Notes: generated from the sequence alone by a model not told the origin. A stretch of DNA of 64,000 bases from Fictibacillus enclensis (GCF_001457035.1 NZ_KQ758617.1:372001-436000); one strand, 5' to 3'. Shown: positions 26,472 to 35,959, counted from the stretch's first letter. A program made the numbers and translations.

Positions 26472-28585
26472 TTGAATGCAGAATGGTTTTTTCAAGTATC
26501 CGAAGAAATATATATTGTTTGCAATGAACAAGGCATGATCCAACAGACGAACTCAGCTTGGAATAACCTCACTGGCTATGAACAACAGGAGATCCTTCAC
26601 CGGCCATTAATCAGTTTTTTTCCACCTGAACTGCATGAGCAATTTACACGCTGGAGCAGTGGGCTCCGTTCTTCGGAATACGCCCATTTTGATTGCAAGG
26701 TTATGGGCAAAACAGGGGATATCAGACATGTGAAATGGACCCATGGAACCATCGTTAATAATCAATTGTTGTATTTAAAAGGTATTCTCTCGCCGATTAG
26801 TGATGGAAAAGCCGCGCTTGAACTCCACAAATCCGTCATCGAAAAGCAAGCAACCCTGCGGTTATGATCGATCTTGAAACCAATGTACTGGCTATAAATC
26901 CAGCTTTTGAAGAATTGTTTGGCTGGTCACAGGATGAAATGATTGGACGGACATTGCCTAACATGCCCCCGTTGTTGTATCCCAGTTTCCTTCATTATCT
27001 GGAAGTGGCCAAAACCGGCCAAAAAATTACAAATCTTGAAACACAGAGACTTAAAAAGAATAGAGAATTGCTAAATGTAAGCGTTACTATTTCTCCGGTT
27101 AAAGATGCAAATGGCAATGTAATTGCCTTAAGTGCGGTAACAAGAGATATCTCCAAGCGTAAACAGATCGAGTGGGAATTGGTAAGAAAAACAGCCCAAT
27201 TGAAGGAAGCCAATAAACGGTGTGAAACGATTCTTGAAAGCATCACGGATGGCTTTTATACATTGGATGAGGAATTACGATTCACATACATGAACAAACC
27301 GCTTCAGAAAATGTGGAAAATTCCTGCGGAAGAGCTGCTGGGCAAGGTAATATCGGATGCTTTCCCGGTTGTTCTGCAGCACCCTTTTAAAGAGCATTTC
27401 AAAAAAACCATCGAACAACAAGTTGCATGCAAATTTCAAGTGTATTCAGATACATTGGACAAATATTTTGATATTCGGACCTATCCAACGGACAACGGTG
27501 TTGCCGTGTTTTTAAAAGACTACACCGAGCTTCAGAACGTTCTCCAGAGACTGCAGGAAAGCCAGGAAATTCTCCGTGAAATAACGGAGAATGCTAAGGA
27601 GAGCTTTTGCATCCATTCACCGGACTTCTCCAAAATCTATTTTCTTAGCGCTGGCGGAGAAGATATTTTAGGCAGGCCCTTAGCTGAGATTCTGAATAAC
27701 CCGGTGCTCGCCTTGCAATGCATTCATCCGGAGGATCAGGAAGCTGTACGCTCTACCGGCGAAAAACGTCCGGAAACGATTATTAACATTGACTACCGGC
27801 TGAACCATCCCAAAAGAGGACAGCGCTGGATCCGCTGGCGGCGATATCCTGTATTTCCGGTAAAAGATAAGGTTTTCAAAAACGTCAGCATCTGGGAGGA
27901 TATCACCGACCTGAAAGAAAAGGAACAACAGATTCAAAAAGCAGAGAAATTTGAGATTGTCAGTCAGTTGGCTGCCGGGGTTGCGCACGAAATTAGAAAC
28001 CCTTTAACGACGATTAAAGGGTTTCTGCAAATGAACCAGCATAAGGTGAATATCCCGTATGAAGAAATTATCATGTCTGAGCTTGAAACGATTGAGCAAG
28101 TTCTTCATGAATTTTTAATCCTTGCGAAGCCGCACCATGAAATAAAACTTGTAAAGAAAAATATAGCGCTTATATTGAAAGACTTGCTGAGACAAATGAA
28201 GAATGAGCCCTTTCTGCAAAACATTTCAATAATTCCAGACCTGAATGTTGATCTTCCATTTATCAAATGCGATGAAAAACACATTCGACAGCTCATCTTA
28301 AATTTGTTCAAAAATGCTTCAGACGCCATGCCGAATGGCGGTAAGCTTTGGATATCTTCCTTTGCGGATGAACATCAGGTGAATATCACCATCAGAGATA
28401 ATGGCCAGGGCATGCCGGCTGAGCGTCTTGACCGGGTTGGAGAACCCTTTTATTCCAATAAAGAAAAGGGAATTGGTCTTGGGCTGATGGTATCCAGGAA
28501 AATAATGCAGATTCATGAGGGGACCATTGACCTGAAAAGTGAAGAAGGACGGGGAACGACTGTTATCCTGCGGTTTCCACTATAA
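26472..28585 (+). pseudogene. Frameshifted multi-PAS sensor histidine kinase
   Basis: Two overlapping frames encode one kinase. Frame 1 (26472-26867, TTG start after AAGGGAGGG) holds the first PAS domain; frame 2 continues with PAS domains from about 26864, then the H-box VAHEIRNPLTTIKGF, N-box LILNLFKNASDAM, IRDNGQGMP and GIGLGLMVSRK. Adding one A to the A4 run at 26842-26845 joins them as ...VIEKASNPAVMIDLETN, a normal PAS opening, so a single-base loss is the cause. It looks like the orphan KinE-type kinases feeding sporulation phosphorelays. The frame-2 ATG at 26864 (ATGA overlap) could still give a soluble PAS kinase. Confidence 0.82.
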
Positions 28586-28588
28586 AAG

Positions 28589-28646
28589 AAAAGCTGCCGC
28601 TCAGCTTCGAAGAAGGTCGAAGCTTTGAGCAGCAGCTTTTTGCAGG
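28589..28646. terminator. Bidirectional terminator
   Basis: A long stem AAAAGCTGC...GCAGCTTTTT with an inner CTTCGA/TCGAAG pair separates the kinase from the convergent phosphotransferase. Confidence 0.82.
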
Positions 28647-29508
28647 TGCGAATCTTTCATGTCATGAGCATAAAGCAGGAGAAAAGCTGTGGTGTAAAGA
28701 GCTTTAAACCGGGCAAGTTCTTTGGTCTCGGAAGTGACTTCACCGTAAATTTGATAAAAGCAATCCCGGCCCCTGAAGGAAGAAAGCTGTAAACGATGGA
28801 CAAATCTACAGCGGGATGGCCCACATGAACGTCGCCCCAATCAATAATACCAGCTATCAGGCCTTCATTATTAACGATCATGTTGCGGATATGCAGATCC
28901 CCATGGACAAGGAGGGTTTGTCCGCTAATGTCATGAGTAGAGGTGCGTAAGGCGATTCGTATTAACTCATCAACCTCATTGTACAAACCAAGCGATCTTA
29001 TTTTCTCTAAAAACTCAAGCAGCCTTGGCTTTCGTTTGTGAACATTCAGCCGGTCCAGTTCATCAAAGGGCACACCTGTTTTTAATGCTTTTTCAACAGG
29101 ATAAGAGTGAAGCACACCTAGAAAGGTTGCAAGGTGAGCCGCTGATTTCACCCGCTGTTCATAAGATAAATTCCCTGGCGGGTGTCCGGGCAGAAGATGA
29201 TAGCCTGTAAACGCCCAGGGAAACAGATTGGGTTCCGGACGTCCAAAAAAGCAAGGAGTGGCAATGGGAATAAGCAATAGCTCTGCCAGTAGTGGAAGCA
29301 AGGCGTTTTCTGTTTTCAAAAGCGGCACGGCAATGGAGCGGCGCGGAAACCGAAAGACATATTGGTCGTTTACGGCATAGACTGTATTGTCAAATCCTTT
29401 GCCAAGCTCAGCCACACGGGCTGGCGATAATTGTGGAAACTGAGCTTCGATGAGCTGTTTGGCGAGCAAGGGGGTAACGACGACCTCAGCATCCCATACA
29501 TTTCCCAT
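28601..29508 (-). pseudogene. Frameshifted aminoglycoside phosphotransferase-family protein
   Basis: APH/choline-kinase-fold phosphotransferase: Brenner-type LVHGDLHIRNMIV and IIDWGDVHVGHPAVDL are intact in the frame from ATG 29508. The frame fails at TTTT (28756-28759 on the plus strand as AAAA). Restoring one base yields AFYQIYGEVTSETKELARFKAL... to a stop at 28601, the expected C-terminal helices. The catalytic core is complete, but the tail is replaced by an out-of-frame stretch ending at 28657. The substrate is unknown. Confidence 0.8.
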
Positions 29509-29533
29509 AACAATCCTCCTACTGCGAATAAAT

Positions 29534-30172
29534 TCATAGGATTAAATTATATAATTGATAGGAAAAATGGCAAGCGAAACCCAAAAGACACATTCCAGCC
29601 AAAATCATGATGGTTCTCATCACGTTCACGCTCATCAGCTTTTTGGAAAAATGAACGGTGAACACCAGATTAAGGTTCCATAAAAATAAGCCCAGTAGTA
29701 TCGCAATGCTGCAGAGTACAGAAAAAGCAACTGAATGGGTAGCAGTGAGTACATGCAGGGAAGTACCGAATACTCCAAACCAAAAAATTAAGCTGATCGG
29801 ATTGGCAATGGAAATCATGAACCCTGTCATATAGGCGCCTTTTGGGCTGATTTCTTTAGAAACTGTATATTCGCTTTCTTTTTTTTGAAAAGCATGACTG
29901 AAGCTTTGCCAGCATAATAGCGTTAAAAGAACGATCCCGATTAGATACATACTGATCTGCACACCTGATATTTGCATTAAATTCCCCAGGCCTAAGTTAA
30001 TGCCTAAAAGCAACAGTACATCTCCTGTCAATCCGCCGAGTCCCACACACCAAGAGGCTAGAAACCCTTCCGTTAACCCCCGTCTCATGACTTCAATATT
30101 CATCGGCCCGACCGGTGCGGCCAAACTTAATCCCAATACGATAAAATGAATAAATATCACCCAATCCTTCAT
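29534..30172 (-). CDS. LysE/RhtB family amino-acid exporter
   Basis: The 212-residue membrane protein has six hydrophobic segments and the LysE-family opening LGLSLAAPVGPMNIEVMRRGLTEGF, then SIANPISLIFWFGVF. Members export amino acids or related small molecules; the substrate is unknown. ATG 30172 after AAGGAGTGG is preferred over the long upstream frame. It is divergent from aldA. Confidence 0.87.
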   Translation of the reverse strand: MKDWVIFIHFIVLGLSLAAPVGPMNIEVMRRGLTEGFLASWCVGLGGLTGDVLLLLGINLGLGNLMQISGVQISMYLIGIVLLTLLCWQSFSHAFQKKESEYTVSKEISPKGAYMTGFMISIANPISLIFWFGVFGTSLHVLTATHSVAFSVLCSIAILLGLFLWNLNLVFTVHFSKKLMSVNVMRTIMILAGMCLLGFACHFSYQLYNLIL

Positions 30173-30328
30173 TCCCGCCACTCCTTCTTGTCCCTTCACT
30201 AATTCTATGCGGGTTGATGGACAGGACATGCCTGACAGTGGATATTTCAAAACACCCCTCATGTTTCATGATATCTAAAATGTGGAAGACAACGGATGTA
30301 CTTAAAAGAAGTAAGGGAGGATTTTTTA

Positions 30329-31780
30329 GTGCAACCACATAAGCTTTACATTAATGGTGAATATGTACCTTCCACATCAAATGAGACGATCGATATCCTA
30401 AACCCGTCAACCGAAGAGGTGGTATCTTCTATTTATAACGGGACGAAAGAAGATGTTGATAAAGCAATAAACGCTGCGTTTGAAGCGCAAAAGCAATGGG
30501 AAAAGGTTCCGAGTTTCAAGCGCGGAAAAGCAGTCCGAAAGCTGGGGGATTTGATTCAGGAGAAAAGAGAAACCTTCATTCAGCTGTTGTCTGAAGAACA
30601 AGGCAAACCGTACGTTGCGGCCAGCATGGAGGTCGATACAGCGATTGAGTATTTCCACTATATGTCTGAATGGGCGCGCCGTATTGAAGGGGAAATAATC
30701 CCCAGCGACCGGCCAAATGAAAATATATTGATCTACCGCAAGCCAATTGGTGTCGTGGCCGGTATTGTTCCATGGAACTTTCCAGTGTTTATTTTGGCAA
30801 GGAAGGTTTCGACCGCACTCATTACGGGATGCTCCATTGTCTTGAAACCCAGCCAGCAAACCCCGAACACGGCAGTCGAGTTTACTAAGCTGATCGACAG
30901 CATGAAAGAGGAGATTCCGGCCGGTGTTTACAATTTGGTTACCGGTAAAGGATCGGTGATCGGAAATGCGATGGCCTCCCATCCGAAAGTAGGCATCGTG
31001 ACGATGACAGGCAGTATTGGTGCCGGGTCAAAAGTTATGGAAGCTGCCTCAAAAAATATTACGAAGGTAAACCTTGAGCTTGGCGGCAAAGCCCCGGCTA
31101 TCGTAACTCAGCATGCAGATCTTGATTTGGCTGTGGACAAGATCAAGACTTCAAGAATCACGAACGCCGGGCAGGCTTGTACGAACGCAGAACGAGTCTA
31201 TGTTCATGAAAGTGTGGCTGATGCGTTTGTTGATAAAATGGTTAACGCAATGAGAGATACCACGGTTGGCAAGGCATCAGAAGATCGTACAGAAATGGGA
31301 CCGCTTGTCAGCCAGGACAGATTGGAAACCGTTCATGAAATGGTGGAGAGTGCCGTGAGCAGTGGAGCCAAGGTGGCAACGGGCGGCAAGCGTGCCGATA
31401 TGGATAAGGGGTTCTTTTATGAACCGACAGTTATTACGAACGTCACTCAGGAGATGAAAATTATCCAGCAGGAGATTTTTGGACCTGTTTTGCCGGTCGT
31501 AACATACAACACTCTTGACCAGGCCATTGAATGGGCCAATGATTCAGAGTATGGATTGTCATCTTCCATCTATACAGAGAACGTGCATGAAGCGATGAGA
31601 GCAGCCAATGAATTAAAATATGGAGAAACATTCGTGAACCGTGAAAACTTTGAAGCGATTCAGGGCTATCATGCCGGCCAGAGAAAGTCGGGACTGGGTG
31701 GTGCGGACGGCAAGCACGGCATCGAGGACTTCCTCGTGACCCATGCGGTTTATATGGAATACAAGAATGATATTCAGTAA
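30329..31780 (+). CDS. aldA: Aldehyde dehydrogenase, AldA (lactaldehyde/glycolaldehyde) type
   Basis: The 483-residue NAD-dependent aldehyde dehydrogenase has general base Glu250 in NLELGGKAP and nucleophile Cys284 in NAGQACTNAERVY, one residue from E. coli AldA numbering. The ending NRENFEAIQGYHAGQRKSGLGG is characteristic of AldA. GTG 30329 follows GGGAGG. It is monocistronic and divergent from lysE. It likely oxidises lactaldehyde or glycolaldehyde, inferred from subgroup motifs. Confidence 0.9.
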   Translation: MQPHKLYINGEYVPSTSNETIDILNPSTEEVVSSIYNGTKEDVDKAINAAFEAQKQWEKVPSFKRGKAVRKLGDLIQEKRETFIQLLSEEQGKPYVAASMEVDTAIEYFHYMSEWARRIEGEIIPSDRPNENILIYRKPIGVVAGIVPWNFPVFILARKVSTALITGCSIVLKPSQQTPNTAVEFTKLIDSMKEEIPAGVYNLVTGKGSVIGNAMASHPKVGIVTMTGSIGAGSKVMEAASKNITKVNLELGGKAPAIVTQHADLDLAVDKIKTSRITNAGQACTNAERVYVHESVADAFVDKMVNAMRDTTVGKASEDRTEMGPLVSQDRLETVHEMVESAVSSGAKVATGGKRADMDKGFFYEPTVITNVTQEMKIIQQEIFGPVLPVVTYNTLDQAIEWANDSEYGLSSSIYTENVHEAMRAANELKYGETFVNRENFEAIQGYHAGQRKSGLGGADGKHGIEDFLVTHAVYMEYKNDIQ

Positions 31781-31789
31781 TGAAAGTTG

Positions 31790-31820
31790 AGGAGCCTGGC
31801 AGGGAATGCCAGGCTTTTTC
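31790..31820 (+). terminator. aldA terminator
   Basis: AGCCTGGCA (31793-31801) pairs with TGCCAGGCT (31807-31815), followed by T5. Confidence 0.85.
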
Positions 31821-31891
31821 ATTCATTCTGGAAAAGAAAGCACAATTGTTTAGTATGGACAGGCTGAGAGCATGAAAGCAGCGGGAAGTTT

Positions 31892-32029
31892 GTGAAGGAA
31901 TATGTACCTGCATTGTTAAATAAAGCAAAGCTGAAAGAGGATGTTATCGAACTTAAAAAAGAAGGTGTTAAAGTAGAAGAATTATGGCGGGTAGTCCAGA
32001 AGGTGTCACTAAAAGGGAATGCCATTTAA
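31892..32029 (+). CDS. Small ORF or gene remnant, 45 aa
   Basis: GTG-initiated frame MKEYVPALLNKAKLKEDV...LWRVVQKVSLKGNAI, with coding-like composition. The reading frame is open from about 31874 (HESSGKF), and only a weak GGGAAG site precedes the GTG. It may be the C-terminal remnant of a larger gene rather than an independent one. A bidirectional hairpin at 32062-32091 follows. No family recognised. Confidence 0.3.
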   Translation: MKEYVPALLNKAKLKEDVIELKKEGVKVEELWRVVQKVSLKGNAI

Positions 32030-32061
32030 GTCCTAGTGGTTTAAAGGAATTATGAAATAGA

Positions 32062-32181
32062 AAAAAGACGTCCTAAAAGAACGTCTTTTTGGCGTTTTGC
32101 GGCGAGAGACAGCACTCCACATTGTGCATTGCCTAAAATCGGCGGGTCAATCTCGTCTTATGCAAAATAAGCTCATCGCAA
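32062..32181 (-). ncRNA. Candidate small structured RNA
   Basis: No ORF here, yet the minus strand has a full transcription unit: -35 TTCACA (32210-32215), 17-nt spacer, -10 TATACT (32187-32192), a start near 32180 and a terminator stem (32081-32090 with 32062-32071) plus T6. Inside are a CTTAT/ATAAG hairpin, a CGAGA/TCTCG long-range pair enclosing a GCAC/GTGC hairpin, and C-rich unpaired stretches (GACCCGCC, CGCCGC) of the kind used against ribosome sites. I do not recognise a known RNA family. Confidence 0.45.
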
Positions 32182-32275
32182 AAATTAGTATACCATGGTT
32201 ATTGATGAATGTGAAGAGCAATAATAAACAAATCCAGCTCGATTACTAAAGAAGAACGCTTAGGGGGACTTCATT

Positions 32276-32473
32276 ATGAATTTTGCAAGAGCCATTTTTT
32301 CTTCTAAATGGTTTGGATATACATTAATTTTCATGTTAATATTTGGTGGTTACTATAAATATGGAATACTTACTGTCATAGGTGTGGCTGCACTCACATC
32401 AACTGCTATATCTTTGATTGCATACAGTATCAAACATATTTCATTAATTGATTTATCCAAAAAGGTAAAGTAA
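32276..32473 (+). CDS. Small membrane protein, 65 aa
   Basis: The 65-residue protein has two hydrophobic helices (about 13-28 and 31-51) and a basic C-terminus LIDLSKKVK. AGGGGGAC precedes ATG 32276, and a strong terminator follows. No family recognised. Confidence 0.65.
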   Translation: MNFARAIFSSKWFGYTLIFMLIFGGYYKYGILTVIGVAALTSTAISLIAYSIKHISLIDLSKKVK

Positions 32474-32490
32474 CAGCCAAGCTCGTGTAC

Positions 32491-32540
32491 TGCACCACAA
32501 ATTTTAGACAGCGTCTAAAATTTCGAGGTGCTTTTCTTTT
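32491..32540 (+). terminator. Terminator after the 65-aa membrane protein
   Basis: AAATTTTAGAC (32499-32509) pairs with GTCTAAAATTT (32512-32522) with outer GCACC/GGTGC, followed by T-rich sequence. Confidence 0.82.
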
Positions 32541-32637
32541 AGGGTGATTTACGAACGTGCAGGTGTATAAACAGGAACGGCACCGAAGTAAGCCGTACAT
32601 TGTAATGGCAGAATACAAGCAAGTGGAGGAGATTTTT

Positions 32638-33114
32638 ATGAAAAAAGTAAAAACGAATGCGATGAGAATTCTGGACAAGGAAAAAATCGACTATGAATCA
32701 ATGAATTACAGTACGGATGATGGAAAAATAGATGGTGTGTCTGTCGCCCGCAAAATCGGAAGAGAGCCGGGAACCGTATACAAGACACTGGTCGCACAAG
32801 GGGCAGGAAAAGAATATTACGTTTTTGTAATCCCAGTGGAAGCGGAGCTGGATTTGAAAAAAGCAGCAAAGGCAGCTGGCGAGAAAAAAGTAGAGATGCT
32901 GGCGGTCAAAGACTTGCTTCCTGTCACAGGATATGTTCGTGGCGGCTGTTCACCGATCGGGATGAAAAAGCTCTATTCCACAATTGTAGAAGAGCAAGCA
33001 GCCGAGCTGGAAACGGTCATTGTAAGCGCGGGAAAAATCGGTCATCAAGTAGAATTGTCTCCTCAAAATTTAATGAAGGTAACAAATGGCCGATATGCGA
33101 ATGTATCTAAATAG
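32638..33114 (+). CDS. ybaK: Cys-tRNA(Pro)/Cys-tRNA(Cys) deacylase YbaK
   Basis: The 158-residue YbaK/EbsC-type trans-editing factor removes Cys from mischarged tRNA. The catalytic Lys sits in TVYKTLVAQ and the GYVRGGCSPIGMKK motif is intact. ATG 32638 follows GTGGAGGAG; upstream in-frame starts lack a site. A second, more distant YbaK-type protein is at 35444. It is monocistronic. Confidence 0.92.
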   Translation: MKKVKTNAMRILDKEKIDYESMNYSTDDGKIDGVSVARKIGREPGTVYKTLVAQGAGKEYYVFVIPVEAELDLKKAAKAAGEKKVEMLAVKDLLPVTGYVRGGCSPIGMKKLYSTIVEEQAAELETVIVSAGKIGHQVELSPQNLMKVTNGRYANVSK

Positions 33115-33127
33115 TTGGAAAGAGGAC

Positions 33128-33154
33128 CTTACAACATTGTGAGAAAGTTGTAAG
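33128..33154. promoter_or_regulatory. Inverted repeat upstream of the PAP2 gene
   Basis: CTTACAAC (33128-33135) and GTTGTAAG (33147-33154) form a perfect 8-bp repeat across 11 nt, about 90 nt before the PAP2 start. It is a candidate operator; the regulator is unknown. Confidence 0.4.
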
Positions 33155-33243
33155 TTGTCTCGATGTCAAATCACACACTTTTCTTATAAATTAGAAAGAG
33201 AAAAAAGAAAAAGGATATTTTAAAAAATTAAAGGGGGTACTAA

Positions 33244-33807
33244 ATGGATTTTACTCAATTTAATAATGAGACGTTTCGAAGCATTAATCAGCTTGCGGAT
33301 CCTTTGTCTGCTTTAAATCCCTTTATGGTGTTTATGGCAGAGTATGTGTTGTATATTCTGGGAATCGTGTTATTCGGTTTTGTTTTGACCCGTTCCAAGC
33401 GCAATCGGGTGATGGTGGTTTTCGCAATCGTAAGCTGTCTGGTGGCAGAGATCTTCGGGAGGCTGGCAGGGCTGTTCTATTCTCATCATCAGCCGTTTTC
33501 CGTACTGCCGGATGTGAACCAGTTGATTGAACACGCCATTGATAACTCCTTTCCAAGCGACCACTCGATTATTTTTTTCTCGGTCTGTATGGTTTTGTTG
33601 CTATTCAAAAGGAAGACAGGAGCTATCTGGATGTTCATCGCGTGCTGCGTGGCCCTCTCCCGGGTCTGGGTTGGAGTGCATTACCCCGTGGATGTGGTGA
33701 CAGGCGGGCTGCTAGGTATTTTTTCTGCAGTATTTGTAGTAAAAACCATGTCCGCTATGCCTTTTGCCAAAATGGATGCTTCAAAAAAGGGAGTCGAATA
33801 TCTTTAA
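33244..33807 (+). CDS. bcrC: PAP2 undecaprenyl pyrophosphate phosphatase, BcrC-like
   Basis: The 187-residue PAP2-fold membrane phosphatase has five hydrophobic segments and catalytic motifs C2 FPSDHS and C3 SRVWVGVHYPVDV. BcrC dephosphorylates undecaprenyl pyrophosphate, recycling the cell wall carrier and conferring bacitracin resistance. The opening FTQFNNETFRSINQLA resembles BcrC. It is preceded by AAAGGGGG and an upstream inverted repeat. It is monocistronic. Confidence 0.85.
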   Translation: MDFTQFNNETFRSINQLADPLSALNPFMVFMAEYVLYILGIVLFGFVLTRSKRNRVMVVFAIVSCLVAEIFGRLAGLFYSHHQPFSVLPDVNQLIEHAIDNSFPSDHSIIFFSVCMVLLLFKRKTGAIWMFIACCVALSRVWVGVHYPVDVVTGGLLGIFSAVFVVKTMSAMPFAKMDASKKGVEYL

Positions 33808-33897
33808 AATGTAGCGGTTCAATTAAACAACTTGACCGTTTTTTTTGCTATAATAGACGGAATATTTCGCATTGCGAAAGAGAAAGGAAGAACCAAA

Positions 33898-34341
33898 GTG
33901 TCGCTCACCACTGTTTTAATGACCCATGAGAATGTGGATCGCTGTGTTTCGCTTTATCAGCAGGTGTTCAACCGTGAACCCTGGAACGAGAGCTGGACAA
34001 ATGAAACGGCAGGGGAAAGACTGCGCGATCTTGTGAATACTCCGAAGTTTTTCGGATTTATGTATTATGAAGGAGAAGAGCTGGTGGGATTCATTGCAGG
34101 CAACAGCAAGAGAACCTTTCAGGGACTCACGTACTATATCGCGGAATGCTGCGTGAACTCAGAGATTCAAGGAAAAGGCTATGGATCAAGAATGTTAAAA
34201 CTCCTTGAAGATGAATTAAAAGGAAGAGGAGTACGGAGTATTTATTTGTTAACCGTATCAGAGGGGCTTGCCCAAACGTTTTATGAGAAAAACGGATACC
34301 ACGTGAACGAAAACCGGCTGGTCATGAATAAAAGCCTTTAA
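33898..34341 (+). CDS. GNAT family N-acetyltransferase
   Basis: The 147-residue GNAT has an acetyl-CoA loop in VNSEIQGKGYGSRML and the C-terminal AQTFYEKNGYHV signature. GTG 33898 follows GAAAGGAAG. Only 14 nt separate it from a downstream MccF-type S66 peptidase, so they form an operon. MccE (acetyltransferase) and MccF (peptidase) both inactivate processed microcin C; the pair here may detoxify a similar compound, but this is inference. Confidence 0.85.
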   Translation: MSLTTVLMTHENVDRCVSLYQQVFNREPWNESWTNETAGERLRDLVNTPKFFGFMYYEGEELVGFIAGNSKRTFQGLTYYIAECCVNSEIQGKGYGSRMLKLLEDELKGRGVRSIYLLTVSEGLAQTFYEKNGYHVNENRLVMNKSL

Positions 34342-34355
34342 AAGGAGGAAACCAC

Positions 34356-35372
34356 ATGATTACCTATCCGTCTTTAGAAAAAGGGACAACAATTGGTGTT
34401 ACCGCTCCATCCTCAGGTCTGTCTGACGAGCTTCACCCTTTGCTGAATCAGGCAATGGAGAGAATGGAAAAAGAGGGTTACAAGGTGGTTTGCGGAAAAA
34501 CACCATGGACGCAGCATAAGGCAAAGTCAGCGGATGCAAAAGTAAGAGCCGCAGAATTCAATGACATGATGAAAGGACAGGACATCGATATCATTATCCC
34601 TCCCTGGGGCGGGGAGCTGTTGATCGAAATGCTGCCTTTTGTAGATTATTCCATAAAAAAACCAAAATGGATCCTCGGTTATTCTGACATAAGTGTTTTG
34701 CTGCTGGCGATTACTTTAACTACAGGAATGGCAACGGCACACGGTACAAACCTGATCGATTTGAGGGGAGAAGAAACGGATGCCATAACAGCGATGTGGG
34801 AAACGGTATTGTCCGTACCAGAAGGTGATTCGGTGCTGCAACATTCCTCTAGGAAGTATCAGGAAAAATGGGATCACGAAAATCCTTCGTCTCATGTCTA
34901 TCATCTGACAGAAAAGACCGAATGGAAAACGGTATCCGGTCAGAATGAACAAATAAAAGGTCGTCTATTGGGGGGATGTATTGATGTCATCCGTCATCTG
35001 GTTGGCACTCCATTTGGCCATGTTGAAGGTTTTAAGAAAGAACATATTCCTGGCGAACCATTGATTTGGTATTTGGAAAATTGTGAGCTGAATACGGCCG
35101 ATCTTCGACGCTCATTGGTGCAAATGAAGCTGGCCGGCTGGTTTGACGGGTGCTCTGGAATCTTATTTGGCCGAAGTGCTGCGAATGAACCAGTGGGCGG
35201 CTACACTGTTGAAGATGTTTATCAAGATCTCGCAAAAGAGCTGCAGATCCCGATCATCTATGACATCGACTGCGGACATATGCCGCCGCAGGTTACATTG
35301 ATTAACGGTGCCTGGGCAGAAGTGGAGGTATCCGGAGGGAAAGGGACCGTCCTGCAGCACTTTAAGCCTTGA
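34356..35372 (+). CDS. MccF-like S66 peptidase
   Basis: The 338-residue S66 serine peptidase has GTTIGVTAPSS at the N-terminus, nucleophile in GYSDIS, Glu in LIWYLENCE and His in DCGHMPPQ. The longer inserts and PPWGGELL stretch resemble the MccF branch, which cleaves the amide bond of nucleotidyl-peptide antibiotics, more than LdcA. AAAGGAGG precedes ATG 34356. It is second in an operon with a GNAT. Confidence 0.88.
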   Translation: MITYPSLEKGTTIGVTAPSSGLSDELHPLLNQAMERMEKEGYKVVCGKTPWTQHKAKSADAKVRAAEFNDMMKGQDIDIIIPPWGGELLIEMLPFVDYSIKKPKWILGYSDISVLLLAITLTTGMATAHGTNLIDLRGEETDAITAMWETVLSVPEGDSVLQHSSRKYQEKWDHENPSSHVYHLTEKTEWKTVSGQNEQIKGRLLGGCIDVIRHLVGTPFGHVEGFKKEHIPGEPLIWYLENCELNTADLRRSLVQMKLAGWFDGCSGILFGRSAANEPVGGYTVEDVYQDLAKELQIPIIYDIDCGHMPPQVTLINGAWAEVEVSGGKGTVLQHFKP

Positions 35373-35443
35373 TCCGCTTTTTTCGATATATTTTAATAAA
35401 AATGATAAGATGCTAGAAATATCTATTTGAAAGGATGATAGAA

Positions 35444-35956
35444 ATGGCCATTGATAGTGTTAGACGACATTTCAAACAATTCAACCGTGAACAAGACGTA
35501 ATGGAGTTTGACGCATCCAGTGCAACGGTGCAAGAGGCGGCTGATACGATAGGCGTTATTCCTGCACGGATTGCGAAAACCCTTTCGTTCAGGGGGGAGG
35601 GCGATCAGGCAATCCTTGTTGTGGCAGCAGGAGATGCCAAGATCGATAACAAGAAGTTCCGCCAGCATTTTGGATTCAAGGCCCGGATGCTTTCACCAGA
35701 AGAGGTCCTGGACCAAACCGGACATGCGATCGGAGGAGTTTGTCCTTTCGGTTTGAAAAATGATCTCGATGTGTATCTCGATGAATCCATGAAGCGCTTT
35801 AAAACGCTCTTTCCGGCATGCGGCAGCTCAAACTCTGCCATCGAGCTTACCTGTGAGGAATTGGTTACATACGCCTCAGCCAAAGAATGGGTGGATATCT
35901 GCAAAGGCTGGGAAAGCGAAGAAACCGAAGCAGAAAAAGTAAAAAGCCATTCTTAA
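35444..35956 (+). CDS. YbaK/ProX-type aminoacyl-tRNA deacylase
   Basis: The 170-residue YbaK-domain protein has the substrate Lys in RIAKTLSFRG and the GGVCPFGLKNDLDVYLDES and CGSSNSAIELT motifs, typical of the YbaK/YeaK group that hydrolyses mischarged tRNA. ATG 35444 (after AAAGG) is preferred over 35435. It is the second such protein within 3 kb but of a different subgroup. Which tRNA it edits is not visible. Confidence 0.87.
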   Translation: MAIDSVRRHFKQFNREQDVMEFDASSATVQEAADTIGVIPARIAKTLSFRGEGDQAILVVAAGDAKIDNKKFRQHFGFKARMLSPEEVLDQTGHAIGGVCPFGLKNDLDVYLDESMKRFKTLFPACGSSNSAIELTCEELVTYASAKEWVDICKGWESEETEAEKVKSHS

Positions 35957-35959
35957 AAG

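Noticed and set aside
26864-28585. A separate PAS kinase starting at ATG 26864
   Set aside because: PAS-like sequence (SNPAV) continues upstream of the ATG in the same frame, so a frameshifted single gene is more likely.
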